Shown: positions 10,466 to 18,333 of the stretch, piece by piece
Position numbering within the stretch: the first letter of the stretch is position 1
Layout of the letters: each line of letters begins with the position of its first letter
Source: Streptomyces sp. MBT53
Lineage (GTDB): Bacteria > Actinomycetota > Actinomycetes > Streptomycetales > Streptomycetaceae
Length of the DNA: 64,000 bases
Reading direction: 5' to 3'
Assembly: GCF_016654115.1 (NCBI RefSeq)
Contig: NZ_JAEQAZ010000011.1
Span: 1-64,000 of the forward strand
Translations under genes and position numbers: made by a program
The notes under the pieces: model-generated
Told to the model about the DNA's origin: nothing
What the model saw: only the letters and a program-made list of their open reading frames with translations
The model's database searches: none

Positions 10466-10666
10466 TCACGCGTCGGGGATGTCCCGCTTCGCGCGGAGCA
10501 ATGTGTCACGGGTGATGACGACGATTCGCTCATAGTCCGCCCGGGCCGCATCGGCCGGGAGAAGGGCATCGAGTTCTTCGGTGCGATCCGTACCAATAAC
10601 GGCAAAACTTCCGTCATTGAGTTCGAATACGTCGGGGCAGGTCTCGTTGGTGTGACTACCTCGCAT
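10466..10666 (-). CDS. small hypothetical protein (66 aa)
   Basis: A 66-residue acidic, soluble-looking protein: MRGSHTNETCPDVFELNDG at the start, then FAVIGTDRTEELDALLP and YERIVVITRDTLL. No motif assigns a function and there is no signal peptide or membrane segment. From memory, short proteins with this PDVFELNDGdFAVIGTD pattern are common in Streptomyces, often next to DUF6082 genes, as here (141 bp upstream on the same strand). The start at 10666 is chosen because the MRGS beginning matches that pattern. The open frame continues upstream for 19 further codons. The spacing from the GGAG at about -12 is long. The region is richer in A/T than its neighbours. Confidence 0.72.
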   Translation of the reverse strand: MRGSHTNETCPDVFELNDGSFAVIGTDRTEELDALLPADAARADYERIVVITRDTLLRAKRDIPDA

Positions 10667-10807
10667 ACTGGGCGGGTCTCCGAGGCGACGGATGATAGCA
10701 GCTGCGGAATGTTCGCTGAGCACTCGGAGAGCCTTCTTTTGGTCGGAACGGATATTTATCCGGCCATTTTAATTGTGCCACATCACATCGAGTGGTGATG
10801 CCGCACG

Positions 10808-11368
10808 TCAGGGGCATGGCGGCTCCCCTAAATGCCCCACAACCCACCATTCATCTGGATCATCCGCGAGTTCCTCCATAATGCTGTCTACGGCTTCACC
10901 CACCCGCCGTTCCAGGGAGTCCGCCGGAAGACTTCTGCGATGCTCGCCCGTTCGGTCCCAATATTCCGCAAAAAGGGAATTCCTACAGAGAATCCTCAGG
11001 TGACCGAGGAGTTCTCTCCAGTCGAACGTCCCTATGCGATAGGACAGCAGGAGAGACGTGTACTGACGGTTGGCGAAGATCATCTGCCGTCGCTTGGCCT
11101 CGGAGATCCCACCCAGCGTGCTCCGCGCATCGGCCAGCGAGGGGTCGTCGATCGTCCGGTCCATCTGTTCCATGGCGATGCGGTATTCCTGGATCAGGTT
11201 GGCGCGGTGCACCTCCTCGGTCATACGCGCCAATTGCCGCAGAAGTTCCGCGAAGAACTCGTCCTGATTCCTGCGCCGGGTGCCGCGGGCGAAGGGAGAA
11301 CGCAGCCGGGCCAGCCCCGCCACCATTGCAGAACCGATACTTCGCGCGGCCGAATTCCGTGTGGGCAT
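10808..11368 (-). CDS. DUF6082-like protein of unknown function
   Basis: A 186-residue protein, mostly helical by appearance, with no clear membrane segment in the chosen form. The region DEFFAELLRQLARMTEEVHRANLIQEYRIAMEQ and the later ANRQYTSLLLSYRIGTFDWRELLGHLRIL and FAEYWDRT resemble the Streptomyces DUF6082 family, which has no known function. I base that on recall of the family pattern, not a search. The ATG at 11368 has AGGGGGA about 8 nt upstream. It lies upstream of the 66-residue gene at 10466 on the same strand, and together they form a two-gene unit often seen in this genus. Base composition is somewhat lower in G+C than the flanking kor and rarD genes, which hints at transfer. Confidence 0.78.
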   Translation of the reverse strand: MPTRNSAARSIGSAMVAGLARLRSPFARGTRRRNQDEFFAELLRQLARMTEEVHRANLIQEYRIAMEQMDRTIDDPSLADARSTLGGISEAKRRQMIFANRQYTSLLLSYRIGTFDWRELLGHLRILCRNSLFAEYWDRTGEHRRSLPADSLERRVGEAVDSIMEELADDPDEWWVVGHLGEPPCP

Positions 11369-11604
11369 GTGACGGCATCCCCCTGATCTGACGGCCCGCG
11401 ATCCGACCAGGGGGAACGCAGGCTGGGTACAGCAGTCGCGCACCCCACCCCAAGCGTGCCCGGGAACTCAAGGCGGCGCGGGAGGCGGAGAGGGGGCGCA
11501 TGGATGGTTGGGTCTCACATGTCGACCAACGCCCTGACACATGTGTGCCCCCTGGCGCCGTGCACATGCCCCAAGTCGCCCGGGGCACACCGCATCGTTC
11601 CTGC

Positions 11605-12018
11605 TCAGCCCCGCCCCTTTGCCGCGTCGTACATCTCCCGCGCCTTCTCCACCTCCCCCATCCGTGCCTCCGCCCACAGCGCCAGCCCCCGCACCTGCTC
11701 GGCCGCCTCGCGGCCCAGGTCGGTCAGGGAGTAGTCGACCCTGGGCGGGATGACCGGCTTCGCGTCGCGGTGGACGAGGCCGTCTCGCTCAAGTGTCTGC
11801 AGGGTCTGGGTCAGCATCTTCTCGCTGACGGTGCCGATCGCCCGGCGGAGTTCGCTGAAGCGGTACGGGCGGTCGAGGAGCTCGATGAGGACGAGGACGC
11901 CCCAGCGGGACGTGACGTGTTCCAGGACCAGGCGGTACGGGCACATCACCGCGCCCACGGTGTACTTGCCCGCCGCCTCGGCCGCCACCTTGCCCGTCAC
12001 CTCGGTGCTTACTGTCAT
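11605..12018 (-). CDS. HxlR-family transcriptional regulator, QorR/YodB type
   Basis: A 137-residue winged-helix regulator of the HxlR family. The core is RWGVLVLIELLDRPYRFSELRRAIGTVSEKMLTQTLQTLERDGLV (about 38-82), then the wing PPRVDYSLTDLG. Cys26 in VMCPYR sits where the redox-sensing Cys of QorR and YodB lies, so sensing of quinones, diamide or other electrophiles is likely. It is divergent from a quinone-oxidoreductase-type gene at 12108 across an 89-bp gap with repeated GGTACyTT boxes. That is the usual QorR arrangement, in which the regulator represses itself and the oxidoreductase. The start at 12018 (MTVSTEVTGK) gives the normal family length. Confidence 0.9.
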   Translation of the reverse strand: MTVSTEVTGKVAAEAAGKYTVGAVMCPYRLVLEHVTSRWGVLVLIELLDRPYRFSELRRAIGTVSEKMLTQTLQTLERDGLVHRDAKPVIPPRVDYSLTDLGREAAEQVRGLALWAEARMGEVEKAREMYDAAKGRG

Positions 12019-12021
12019 GCC

Positions 12022-12048
12022 GGTACCTTACTTCAAAGTGGGTACTTT
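12022..12048. promoter_or_regulatory. candidate HxlR operator between divergent genes
   Basis: Two direct boxes, GGTACCTT (12022-12029) and GGTACTTT (12041-12048), 19 bp apart. The second is part of a perfect inverted repeat AAAGT-GGGT-ACTTT (12035-12048). The site lies 3 bp upstream of the regulator start codon and about 60 bp upstream of the oxidoreductase gene, where a repressor would block both promoters. Confidence 0.55.
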
Positions 12049-12107
12049 CGCAGAGTTAGCGCACCTCCTAGGGTTAGTGCCATCGCACCCCACAAGGAGT
12101 TGTCATC

Positions 12108-12962
12108 ATGAGCATCGTCGTCACCGGAGCCACCGGACACCTCGGCCGCCTCGTCGTGGAACAGCTGCTGGAGAAGGTTCCGGCCGACCAGGTCACCGCC
12201 GTGGTACGCACCCCGGAGAAGGCCGCCGACTTCGCGGAGCGCGGAGTGAAGATCGCGGTCGCGGACTACAACACCCCCGAGACCTTCGACTCCGTCTTCG
12301 CCGCCGGCGACAAGGTGCTGCTGATCTCCGGCAACGAGTTCGACAAGGGCCGCGTCGAGCAGCACAAGGTCGTCATCAACGCCGCCAAGGCCGCCGGTGT
12401 GGCGCTGCTCGCGTACACCAGCGCCCCCGGCTCCCTCACCGCCGCCCTCGCCGACGACCACCGCGGCACCGAGGAGGCCCTGCTCGCCTCCGGTCTGCCG
12501 TACACCCTGCTGCGCAACGGCTGGTACAACGAGAACTACACCGAGCAGCTGGCCCCGGTCCTGGAGCACAGCGCCGTCGTGAACGCCGCCGGTGACGGCC
12601 GCGTCTCCTCCGCCTCCCGCGCCGACTACGCCGCTGCTGCCGCCGCCGTACTGACCGGCGAGGGCCACGAGAACCAGACGTACGAGCTGGGCGGCGACGA
12701 GGCCTGGGGCTTCGCCGAGTACGCGGCCGAGCTGAGCCGGCAGACCGGCAAGGAGATCGCGCACAACAACGTTCCCGGCGAGGTTCTCGTCGGCATCCTC
12801 ACCGGCGCCGGGCTGCCCGAGCCGTTCGCCGTGATCCTCGCCGGTGTCGACGCCTCCATCGAGAAGGGCGAGCTGGTCGTCGCGACCGGTGACCTGTCCC
12901 GCCTCGCCGGCCGTCCGACCACGCCGATCGCCGAGTCGATCGCGCTCGCGCTCAAGGGCTGA
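12108..12962 (+). CDS. NmrA-type NAD(P)H:quinone oxidoreductase (QorB-like)
   Basis: A 284-residue atypical short-chain dehydrogenase of the NmrA/QorB group. The N-terminal dinucleotide motif is VTGATGHLGRLVVEQLL (about 5-21). The YTSAPGS segment and the LPYTLLRNGWYNENYTE segment are typical of QorB-like quinone reductases. The ATG at 12108 follows AAGGAG about 9 nt upstream. It is divergent from the HxlR regulator at 11605, which most likely represses it until quinone or electrophile stress modifies that regulator. A large hairpin follows 17 bp after the stop. Proposed role: two-electron reduction of quinones in the cytoplasm. Family assignment is firm, the substrate is inferred. Confidence 0.9.
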   Translation: MSIVVTGATGHLGRLVVEQLLEKVPADQVTAVVRTPEKAADFAERGVKIAVADYNTPETFDSVFAAGDKVLLISGNEFDKGRVEQHKVVINAAKAAGVALLAYTSAPGSLTAALADDHRGTEEALLASGLPYTLLRNGWYNENYTEQLAPVLEHSAVVNAAGDGRVSSASRADYAAAAAAVLTGEGHENQTYELGGDEAWGFAEYAAELSRQTGKEIAHNNVPGEVLVGILTGAGLPEPFAVILAGVDASIEKGELVVATGDLSRLAGRPTTPIAESIALALKG

Positions 12963-12978
12963 CACCACCCGCGCACGG

Positions 12979-13036
12979 GAGCGCCCCCGCCTGTCATGAC
13001 CGTATGGCGATACGGGCATGACAGACGGGGGCGCTC
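12979..13036. terminator. 58-bp long imperfect hairpin downstream of the quinone oxidoreductase
   Basis: Three nested arms: GAGCGCCCCCG/CGGGGGCGCTC (12979-12989, 13026-13036), CTGTCATG/CATGACAG (12991-12998, 13017-13024) and CCGTAT/ATACGG (13000-13005, 13010-13015), closed by a GGCG loop, with only two single-base mismatches. 25 of 29 positions per arm pair. It is long for a terminator and lies 62 bp before the next start codon, but termination is the simplest reading. Confidence 0.75.
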
Positions 13037-13098
13037 GGCGCTACCTTCGTGCAGGCTGCACCGACGCGGCCGGGGCGAGGCGCGCGAAGGAGGGGCCC

Positions 13099-14076
13099 GT
13101 GAGCGGGAAGCCGAGCGGGAGGCCGAAGGGCGAACAGCACCACATAGGACTGCTGAACGGCTTCGCGGCATACGGCATGTGGGGACTGGTCCCGCTGTTC
13201 TGGCCGCTGCTCAAGCCGGCCGGCGCCGCCGAGATCCTCGCCCACCGGATGGTGTGGTCGCTCGCCTTCGTCCTCGTGGCGCTGCTGGTGGTCCGGCGCT
13301 GGGCCTGGATCGGCGAACTGCTGCGCCAGCCGCGCAAGTTGGGGCTCGTCGCGATCGCCGCGGGCTTCATCACCGTCAACTGGGGCGTCTACATCTGGGC
13401 CGTGAACAGCGGCCATGTCGTCGAGGCCTCGCTCGGCTACTTCATCAACCCCCTCGTCACCATCGCGATCGGCGTCCTGCTCCTGAAGGAACGGCTGCGC
13501 CCGGCGCAGTGGGCCGCGGTCGGCGTCGGTCTCGCCGCCGTGATCGTGCTGACCGTCGGCTACGGGCAGCCGCCCTGGATCTCCCTCTGCCTCGCCTTCT
13601 CCTTCGCGACCTACGGGCTGGTGAAGAAGAAGGTCAACCTCGGCGGCATCGAGTCGCTGGCGGCGGAGACCGCGATCCAGTTCCTGCCCGCGCTCGGCTA
13701 TCTGCTGTGGCTGGGCTCGCACGGCGAGGCGACGTTCACGCAGGAGGGCCCCGGGCACGCCGCGCTGCTCGCCTCCACCGGCATCGTCACCGCACTCCCC
13801 CTCGTCTGCTTCGGCGCCGCGGCGATCCGGGTGCCGCTGTCGACGCTGGGCCTGCTCCAGTACCTGGCACCGGTGTTCCAGTTCCTGCTCGGCATCCTCT
13901 ACTTCCACGAGTCCATGCCACCCGCACGATGGGCGGGCTTCGCGCTGGTGTGGCTGGCCCTGGTCCTGCTGACGACGGACGCGTGGCGCACGTCCCGGAG
14001 GGGGAGGGCCGCAGCGGCGGCAGCGGCGGTCACCGTCCTGCGGGACCCGAACCCGGTGGACCCGGTCGAGGCGTAG
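13099..14076 (+). CDS. rarD: RarD/EamA-family drug-metabolite transporter
   Basis: A 325-residue inner-membrane protein with about ten hydrophobic helices in two EamA halves. RarD signatures are clear: LLNGFAAYGMWGLVPLFWPLLK near the start, AEILAHRMVWSL, NWGVYIWAVNSGHVVEASLGYFINPLV in the middle, SFATYGLVKKKV, and LLQYLAPVFQFLLGILYFHE near the end. The GTG at 13099 has AAGGAGGGG 4-11 nt upstream. An in-frame ATG at 13018 lies inside the hairpin and is less likely. The family is named for chloramphenicol sensitivity in other bacteria, but its substrate is not established. It is separated from the upstream gene by a strong hairpin, so it is probably transcribed on its own. Confidence 0.93.
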   Translation: MSGKPSGRPKGEQHHIGLLNGFAAYGMWGLVPLFWPLLKPAGAAEILAHRMVWSLAFVLVALLVVRRWAWIGELLRQPRKLGLVAIAAGFITVNWGVYIWAVNSGHVVEASLGYFINPLVTIAIGVLLLKERLRPAQWAAVGVGLAAVIVLTVGYGQPPWISLCLAFSFATYGLVKKKVNLGGIESLAAETAIQFLPALGYLLWLGSHGEATFTQEGPGHAALLASTGIVTALPLVCFGAAAIRVPLSTLGLLQYLAPVFQFLLGILYFHESMPPARWAGFALVWLALVLLTTDAWRTSRRGRAAAAAAAVTVLRDPNPVDPVEA

Positions 14077-14135
14077 TCCGGCGGACCCACCCCGGTCGGG
14101 GGCGACTGTCAGTGCCGGGTGCCACAGTGGATGGC

Positions 14136-14624
14136 ATGACACAGATTCCCGAGCCGACCGGCGCCCCCGCCCCGGCCCCCGTCCACTGGAAGCTAGTCAT
14201 CGACGCCGCCGACCCGCACGCGCAGGCGGACTTCTGGGCCGCCGCGCTGCGCTACGAGGCCGAGGACAACAGCGCGCTCGTCGAACGGCTCCTGGAACTG
14301 GGCGCGTTGCCCGCCGCCGCGACCGTCGACTTCCACGGCCGCCCGGCCTTCCGCGACCTGATAGCCGTACGGCATCCCGACGACCCGTACGACAAGGAGC
14401 GCGGCACCGGGCTCGGCCGGCGGCTGCTGTTCCAGCGGGTGCCGGAGGCGAAGACCGTCAAGAACCGGCTGCACATCGATCTGCATCCGGGGGAAGGACG
14501 GCGGGAGGCCGAGGTGGCACGGCTGACGGGGCTGGGCGCGAGCGTGCTGCGCCAGGTGTCCGAGCCCGCCGGCGCGTGGGTGGTGATGGCGGACCCGGAG
14601 GGCAACGAGTTCTGCGTGTCGTAG
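14136..14624 (+). CDS. VOC / glyoxalase-like family protein
   Basis: A 162-residue protein of the vicinal-oxygen-chelate fold. The start of the domain, WKLVIDAADPHAQADFWAAALRYE, the central RLLFQRVPEAKTVKNRLHIDLHPG with a candidate metal His, and the end VVMADPEGNEFCVS follow the glyoxalase/bleomycin-resistance-like pattern common in actinomycetes. The substrate is unknown, and members of this subgroup are usually uncharacterised. The ATG at 14136 gives a normal length, but no good ribosome site precedes it. It lies 59 bp after rarD in the same direction and could be co-transcribed. Only 2 bp separate its stop from that of the convergent gene at 14627. Confidence 0.85.
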   Translation: MTQIPEPTGAPAPAPVHWKLVIDAADPHAQADFWAAALRYEAEDNSALVERLLELGALPAAATVDFHGRPAFRDLIAVRHPDDPYDKERGTGLGRRLLFQRVPEAKTVKNRLHIDLHPGEGRREAEVARLTGLGASVLRQVSEPAGAWVVMADPEGNEFCVS

Positions 14625-14626
14625 GC

Positions 14627-15982
14627 CTAGTCGGTGGCCCGGCGGGCGCGTTCGGTGAGGCGGCCCATGCGGGCGCGGGCGGACTCCAGTTGCTCGATGT
14701 CCTCGACGGCGGGGCCGTCCTCGGTGGCGAGTTCGGTCCACAGGTCGAGCAGGGCGCGGCCGAGGGACAGTCCCTGCCCGGGATCGCGTACGGCACGCCA
14801 GGCGGTGGCCGCGCTCTGGACGCTGCCGTAGGCGCCTTCCGCGTCGTGGGCGCGGTGGCGGATGTGGGCGAGGTCGAGGGAGAGGTGGAAGGAGCGGACC
14901 GGGTCACCGGCCAAGTAGGCGATGTAGGCGGTGAGTTCGCGCAGCCGCAGCACTTCGAGGTGGTCGGGCCCGAGGGCGCCGGCGGCCTCGTCCACGGTCC
15001 GCTCCGCGAGCCCCGCCGCCTCTTCGATGCGCCCCGCCTTCACGGCCTCGTTGATCCGCGCCATCGGTTCCGCGAGAAACGCGACGCCCTCTCCGGCGGT
15101 CACCACCGGATCGTCCCCGAGCACGGCCTCGGCCACCGCGTCGAACCCACGGGCGGGCGTCGGCTTGGGATCCGGTTCGGGGGCGGTGAGTACGAGGTCG
15201 GGGATGGGAGCGGGGGTGGGGACGGGTGCGGACACTGGCGCGAGGCTGGGACTGGCACTGGCACTGGCACTGGGTGCGGACGACGTGGGGATGGCCTGCG
15301 GTGGCGCGTCCATGCTCGGCGGCGGGCCGAACTGCCCGGTCGGGGCCTGGACCGAGCCGAGCGGTGTGCCGGTCCCTGCCGACTCCGGTACGGCGGACAG
15401 CGGGAACGTAGGCGCCGACTCCCCCGCCGACTCGGGCACCGCCCGCAACGGGAACGTCGGGACCACCTCCCCCGCCGCCCCTCCCTCGTGCTCCGGCACC
15501 GGCACCGCCCGCAGCCGATGCGTCGCCGGGTCGCCGCCCGGCCGCCGGTCCTCAGGAAGCGCGGGCGGGAGTGCGGGCGGGAGCGCGGGCTGCGGCGGCG
15601 GAAAGCCCGCCGGAGCGCCCGTACCCGAGGGCGCCGCCGCGATCTCGCCCACCCCTGCCGCGCCCCCCGTCGCCCGCGGCTCCGCCGTGAAGTGCGTGGA
15701 GCCGTCGAGGTCGATCTGGAGGGGGACGACGTAACCGATGCGGTCGTCGTGGATCGTGGCGTGGACGGGGTGGCCGGTGGCCGTGGCGATGCGGTGGAGG
15801 TGGGTCAGGACGACCTGCTGGATCTCCTCGCCGGGGGGCACGGTGACCGGCACGCCGCCGATCGACGCGCCGCCCGCGCCCGGGCCGTCCACGGGGACGC
15901 GTACCTCGAAGGGTGACGCCGCGGGTGCCGAGCGTGCCGCTCGCTTCTGTTCCCGCTTCTTCTCGCGGCTGAGTCGAGACAT
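14627..15982 (-). CDS. hypothetical protein with Pro/Ala-rich linker and TPR-like C-terminus
   Basis: A 451-residue protein with three parts. Residues 1-~25 are very basic (SRLSREKKREQKRAARS). About 25-100 form a small alpha/beta-looking domain with HATIHDDRIGYVVPLQIDLDG. About 100-275 are a Pro/Ala/Ser-rich linker containing a duplicated TFPLRAVPESAG / TFPLSAVPESAG unit and Ser-Ala dipeptide runs. About 280-451 are helical and TPR-like (EAAGLAERTVDEAAGALGPDHLEVLRLRELTAYIAYLAGD). The chosen ATG at 15982 has GAGGGA 5 nt upstream. It is divergent from the degenerate P-loop protein at 16190. From memory, such pairs recur in Streptomyces, but I know no function. There is no signal peptide. Confidence 0.75.
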   Translation of the reverse strand: MSRLSREKKREQKRAARSAPAASPFEVRVPVDGPGAGGASIGGVPVTVPPGEEIQQVVLTHLHRIATATGHPVHATIHDDRIGYVVPLQIDLDGSTHFTAEPRATGGAAGVGEIAAAPSGTGAPAGFPPPQPALPPALPPALPEDRRPGGDPATHRLRAVPVPEHEGGAAGEVVPTFPLRAVPESAGESAPTFPLSAVPESAGTGTPLGSVQAPTGQFGPPPSMDAPPQAIPTSSAPSASASASPSLAPVSAPVPTPAPIPDLVLTAPEPDPKPTPARGFDAVAEAVLGDDPVVTAGEGVAFLAEPMARINEAVKAGRIEEAAGLAERTVDEAAGALGPDHLEVLRLRELTAYIAYLAGDPVRSFHLSLDLAHIRHRAHDAEGAYGSVQSAATAWRAVRDPGQGLSLGRALLDLWTELATEDGPAVEDIEQLESARARMGRLTERARRATD

Positions 15983-16189
15983 CGGTTCCCTCACTCGCAT
16001 GCGCCGGGGAGCCGGCCGGCGCTCCCCAGCGTCAAGATCCGTTCGTACGCGTACTGTTGAGTCTCGCCGTTCCCTTCCGGTTCTCAGGTCACCGCGACGT
16101 CACAGCCTCGTCCCAGGAGTTCCCGGACCCGTCGCGCCCGTTCGGAGGCCGTGAGGATCCGGCGGGGGCCACGAGGGAGGAGCTCGGTC

Positions 16190-16753
16190 ATGCAGACAGG
16201 TGGACGGCGGGGGCCGGAGATCTGGCTCCGTGGACCGGTGGACGACGGTCCACGCACGGGCACACCGGCGCCCGAGCGCGTCTCCAGTATCCCCGCCTCC
16301 CCGCGCCGCTTCTCCTGGGTCGCCACCCACGGCGGCGCCGGCGTCACCACCCTCACGACGGTCTACGGCGGCCAGGACTGCGGACGCGACTGGCCCGGGC
16401 CCGAGGACCCGCCGTCGGTGCTGTTCGTCGCCCGTACGCACGCGGCCGGGCTGGCGTCCGTCTCGCGGGCCGTGGAGATGTTCCGGCGTGGTGTGGCGCC
16501 GGCGGGACTGGATCTCGACGCGGTGGTTCTCGTCGCGGACGCGCCGGGGCGGCTGCCGCGTCAGCTCGCCGCGCACGTCAGGGCGATCGAGTCGGTGATC
16601 GACGTGTACCGGGTGCCCTGGGTGCAGGCCTGGCGGCTCGGCGACCTGAGCGGTGAGCCGCCCCGCGAGACCGAGGCCCTCGTCCGGCTCACGGGAGCGG
16701 ACCGGCGCCCCCACTCGCACCCGCACCCGCATCCCCACCCCATGGACAAGTAA
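16190..16753 (+). CDS. hypothetical protein with degenerate P-loop (DUF6668-like)
   Basis: A 187-residue protein. Residues ~40-60, FSWVATHGGAGVTTLTTVYGG, resemble the deviant Walker A of MinD/ParA ATPases, but the lysines are replaced (GGAGVTT rather than GGVGKTT). The later VLFVARTHAAGL and DAVVLVADAPGRLPRQL resemble ParA-type strands. I recall a Streptomyces family, DUF6668, that looks like this, and the match was not searched. The C-terminus ends in alternating His and Pro residues (HSHPHPHPHP). The ATG at 16190 follows GGGAGGAG with 7-nt spacing and is preferred over the upstream ATG at 16151. Divergent from the TPR-like gene at 14627 across 207 bp. Nucleotide binding is doubtful, and a partner or scaffold role is possible. 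Confidence 0.72.
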   Translation: MQTGGRRGPEIWLRGPVDDGPRTGTPAPERVSSIPASPRRFSWVATHGGAGVTTLTTVYGGQDCGRDWPGPEDPPSVLFVARTHAAGLASVSRAVEMFRRGVAPAGLDLDAVVLVADAPGRLPRQLAAHVRAIESVIDVYRVPWVQAWRLGDLSGEPPRETEALVRLTGADRRPHSHPHPHPHPMDK

Positions 16754-16764
16754 TTGCGCGCGCA

Positions 16765-16770
16765 TATAAT
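16765..16770 (+). promoter_or_regulatory. candidate -10 element TATAAT
   Basis: A perfect TATAAT, rare in this high-GC sequence, lies 45 bp upstream of the flavodoxin-fold reductase start at 16816. No recognisable -35 is found at the right distance, so the call is weak. Confidence 0.4.
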
Positions 16771-16815
16771 GCAGACGGCTATAACAATCGTGCGCCGACT
16801 ATCTCTGGGGGACCC

Positions 16816-17403
16816 ATGACCCGCCGTTTCCTCTTCGTGCTGGGCAGCGCCCGCACCGACGGCAACACCGAGCTGCTCGCCCGCCGGGCCGCCGAGCAGC
16901 TGCCCCCGGACGTCGAGCAGGAGTGGATACGCCTCGCCGAGCACCCGCTCCCCGACTTCGTGGACATTCGGCACGACGGCGTGGTCCACGCGCCCAGCGA
17001 CGACACCGTACGGCAGCTCCTCGACGCCACCCTCGCCGCGACGGACGTCGTGATCGCCTCGCCGGTCTACTGGTACTCCCTGTCCGGCCTCACCAAGCGC
17101 TACCTGGACTACTGGTCGGACTGGCTGCGCGTCCCCGGCGCCGACTTCAGGGCGACGATGGCCGGCCGCACCCTGTGGGGCGTGTCCGTCCTCGCCGAGG
17201 AGGAAGAGGTGGTCGCCGATCCGCTGGTCGGCACGCTCAACAACTCGGCCGCGTACATGAAGATGCGCTTCGGCGGGGTCCTGCTGGGCAACGGCAGCGC
17301 ACGCGGCGACGTACTGAAGGACGAGCGGGCGCTGGCCCGCGCCAAGACGTTCTTCGCACAGGACGCGGCCCTCGCGCGCTTCCCGCACGAGACCGGGAAC
17401 TGA
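16816..17403 (+). CDS. NADPH-dependent FMN reductase / flavodoxin-fold oxidoreductase
   Basis: A 195-residue flavodoxin-fold protein. The FMN phosphate loop is FVLGSARTDGNTELLARRAAEQL (about 7-29), and the second flavin-contact loop is ASPVYWYSLSGLTKRYLDYWSDW (about 81-103), both typical of the NADPH-dependent FMN reductase family. The ATG at 16816 follows GGGGGA closely. Length is normal for the family. It is convergent with the ABC permease at 17425 and not in an evident operon. Substrates could be quinones, azo- or nitro-compounds, or free FMN, and the sequence does not decide. Confidence 0.87.
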   Translation: MTRRFLFVLGSARTDGNTELLARRAAEQLPPDVEQEWIRLAEHPLPDFVDIRHDGVVHAPSDDTVRQLLDATLAATDVVIASPVYWYSLSGLTKRYLDYWSDWLRVPGADFRATMAGRTLWGVSVLAEEEEVVADPLVGTLNNSAAYMKMRFGGVLLGNGSARGDVLKDERALARAKTFFAQDAALARFPHETGN

Positions 17404-17424
17404 CCGGCCGCTGTGCCGTGACGC

Positions 17425-18333
17425 CTACGCCGTGATGTCCTTCGCCGTGAACCTCGCCCAGGCCGCCGAGCCGAACACGGCCGCGTAGAGAACCTGCAGG
17501 CCGAGGTTCTTCACCAGGTCGTCCCAGTAGACCGGGTCGCGCATGAGGTCGGCGAAGGACAGCCAGTAGTGGGAGAAGAAGTACGGCTGGAGCGCGTGCA
17601 GTTGGGGGATCTGGTCGAGGATCTGGACGGTGATCAGCAGGCCCACGGTCGTCGCCATCGCCGCGATGCCGCTGCTCGTCATCGTCGAGACGAAGAGCCC
17701 CAGGGCCGCCACGCCGATGAGGGAGGCGGCGACCACCAGCGCGATCAACAGCGCCCGGCCGAGGCCGTCCGCGAAGCTGATCTGGGTGCCGGAGATCGTC
17801 GTCAGGTCGCCCAAGGGGAACAGCAGTGCCCCGACCGTGAGCGCCGAGAGCGCCACGACCAGGGTCGCCACCAGGCAGAACGTCATCACCGTCACGTACT
17901 TGGTGAGCAGCAGACGGGTGCGGCCCGCCGGGGCGACCAAGAGGTAGCGCAGGGTGCCGCCGCTGGCCTCGCCGGCGATCGCGTCGCCCGCGACGACCCC
18001 GATCGCCATGGGGAGGAAGAACGGGAGGGTCGCGGCCAGGGCGGTGAACACCAGGAACAGGCCGTTGTTGGTGATCTGCGCGATGAACGCCGGCCCTCCT
18101 CCGCCGTCCCCGCGCCCGGGCCCCGCCCCGTCCTGGGTCTCCAGCTTGACCGCGATGCCGACCAGGATCGGCACGGCGGCCAGGACACCGAGCAGGGCGA
18201 GGGTGCGCCAGCGGCGGAACGTGGTGACCAGCTCGCTGCGCAGCAGTCCGAAGGTCCACAACGGGCTGACCCTGCGCGCGACTTGAGCCTCGCCCACAGC
18301 CTTGACCTCGGTCTCGGCCTCAGCCTGCGACAT
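17425..18333 (-). CDS. ABC-2-type transporter permease
   Basis: A 302-residue membrane protein with about six hydrophobic helices. TFRRWRTLALLGVLAAVPILVGIAV is the first, followed by an external Gly/Asp-rich loop, then IGVVAGDAIAGEASGGTLRYLLVAPAGRTRLLLTKY, the conserved cytoplasmic segment of ABC-2 permeases. The hydrophilic N-terminal 20 residues are Glu/Ala-rich. The start at 18333 overlaps the end of the ATPase gene by 14 nt, so they are co-translated. With the LolA-like gene upstream this forms a three-gene unit (20561 to 17425). It is probably an exporter of unknown substrate, or one acting on envelope lipids or lipoproteins as the LolA neighbour suggests. Confidence 0.9.
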   Translation of the reverse strand: MSQAEAETEVKAVGEAQVARRVSPLWTFGLLRSELVTTFRRWRTLALLGVLAAVPILVGIAVKLETQDGAGPGRGDGGGGPAFIAQITNNGLFLVFTALAATLPFFLPMAIGVVAGDAIAGEASGGTLRYLLVAPAGRTRLLLTKYVTVMTFCLVATLVVALSALTVGALLFPLGDLTTISGTQISFADGLGRALLIALVVAASLIGVAALGLFVSTMTSSGIAAMATTVGLLITVQILDQIPQLHALQPYFFSHYWLSFADLMRDPVYWDDLVKNLGLQVLYAAVFGSAAWARFTAKDITA

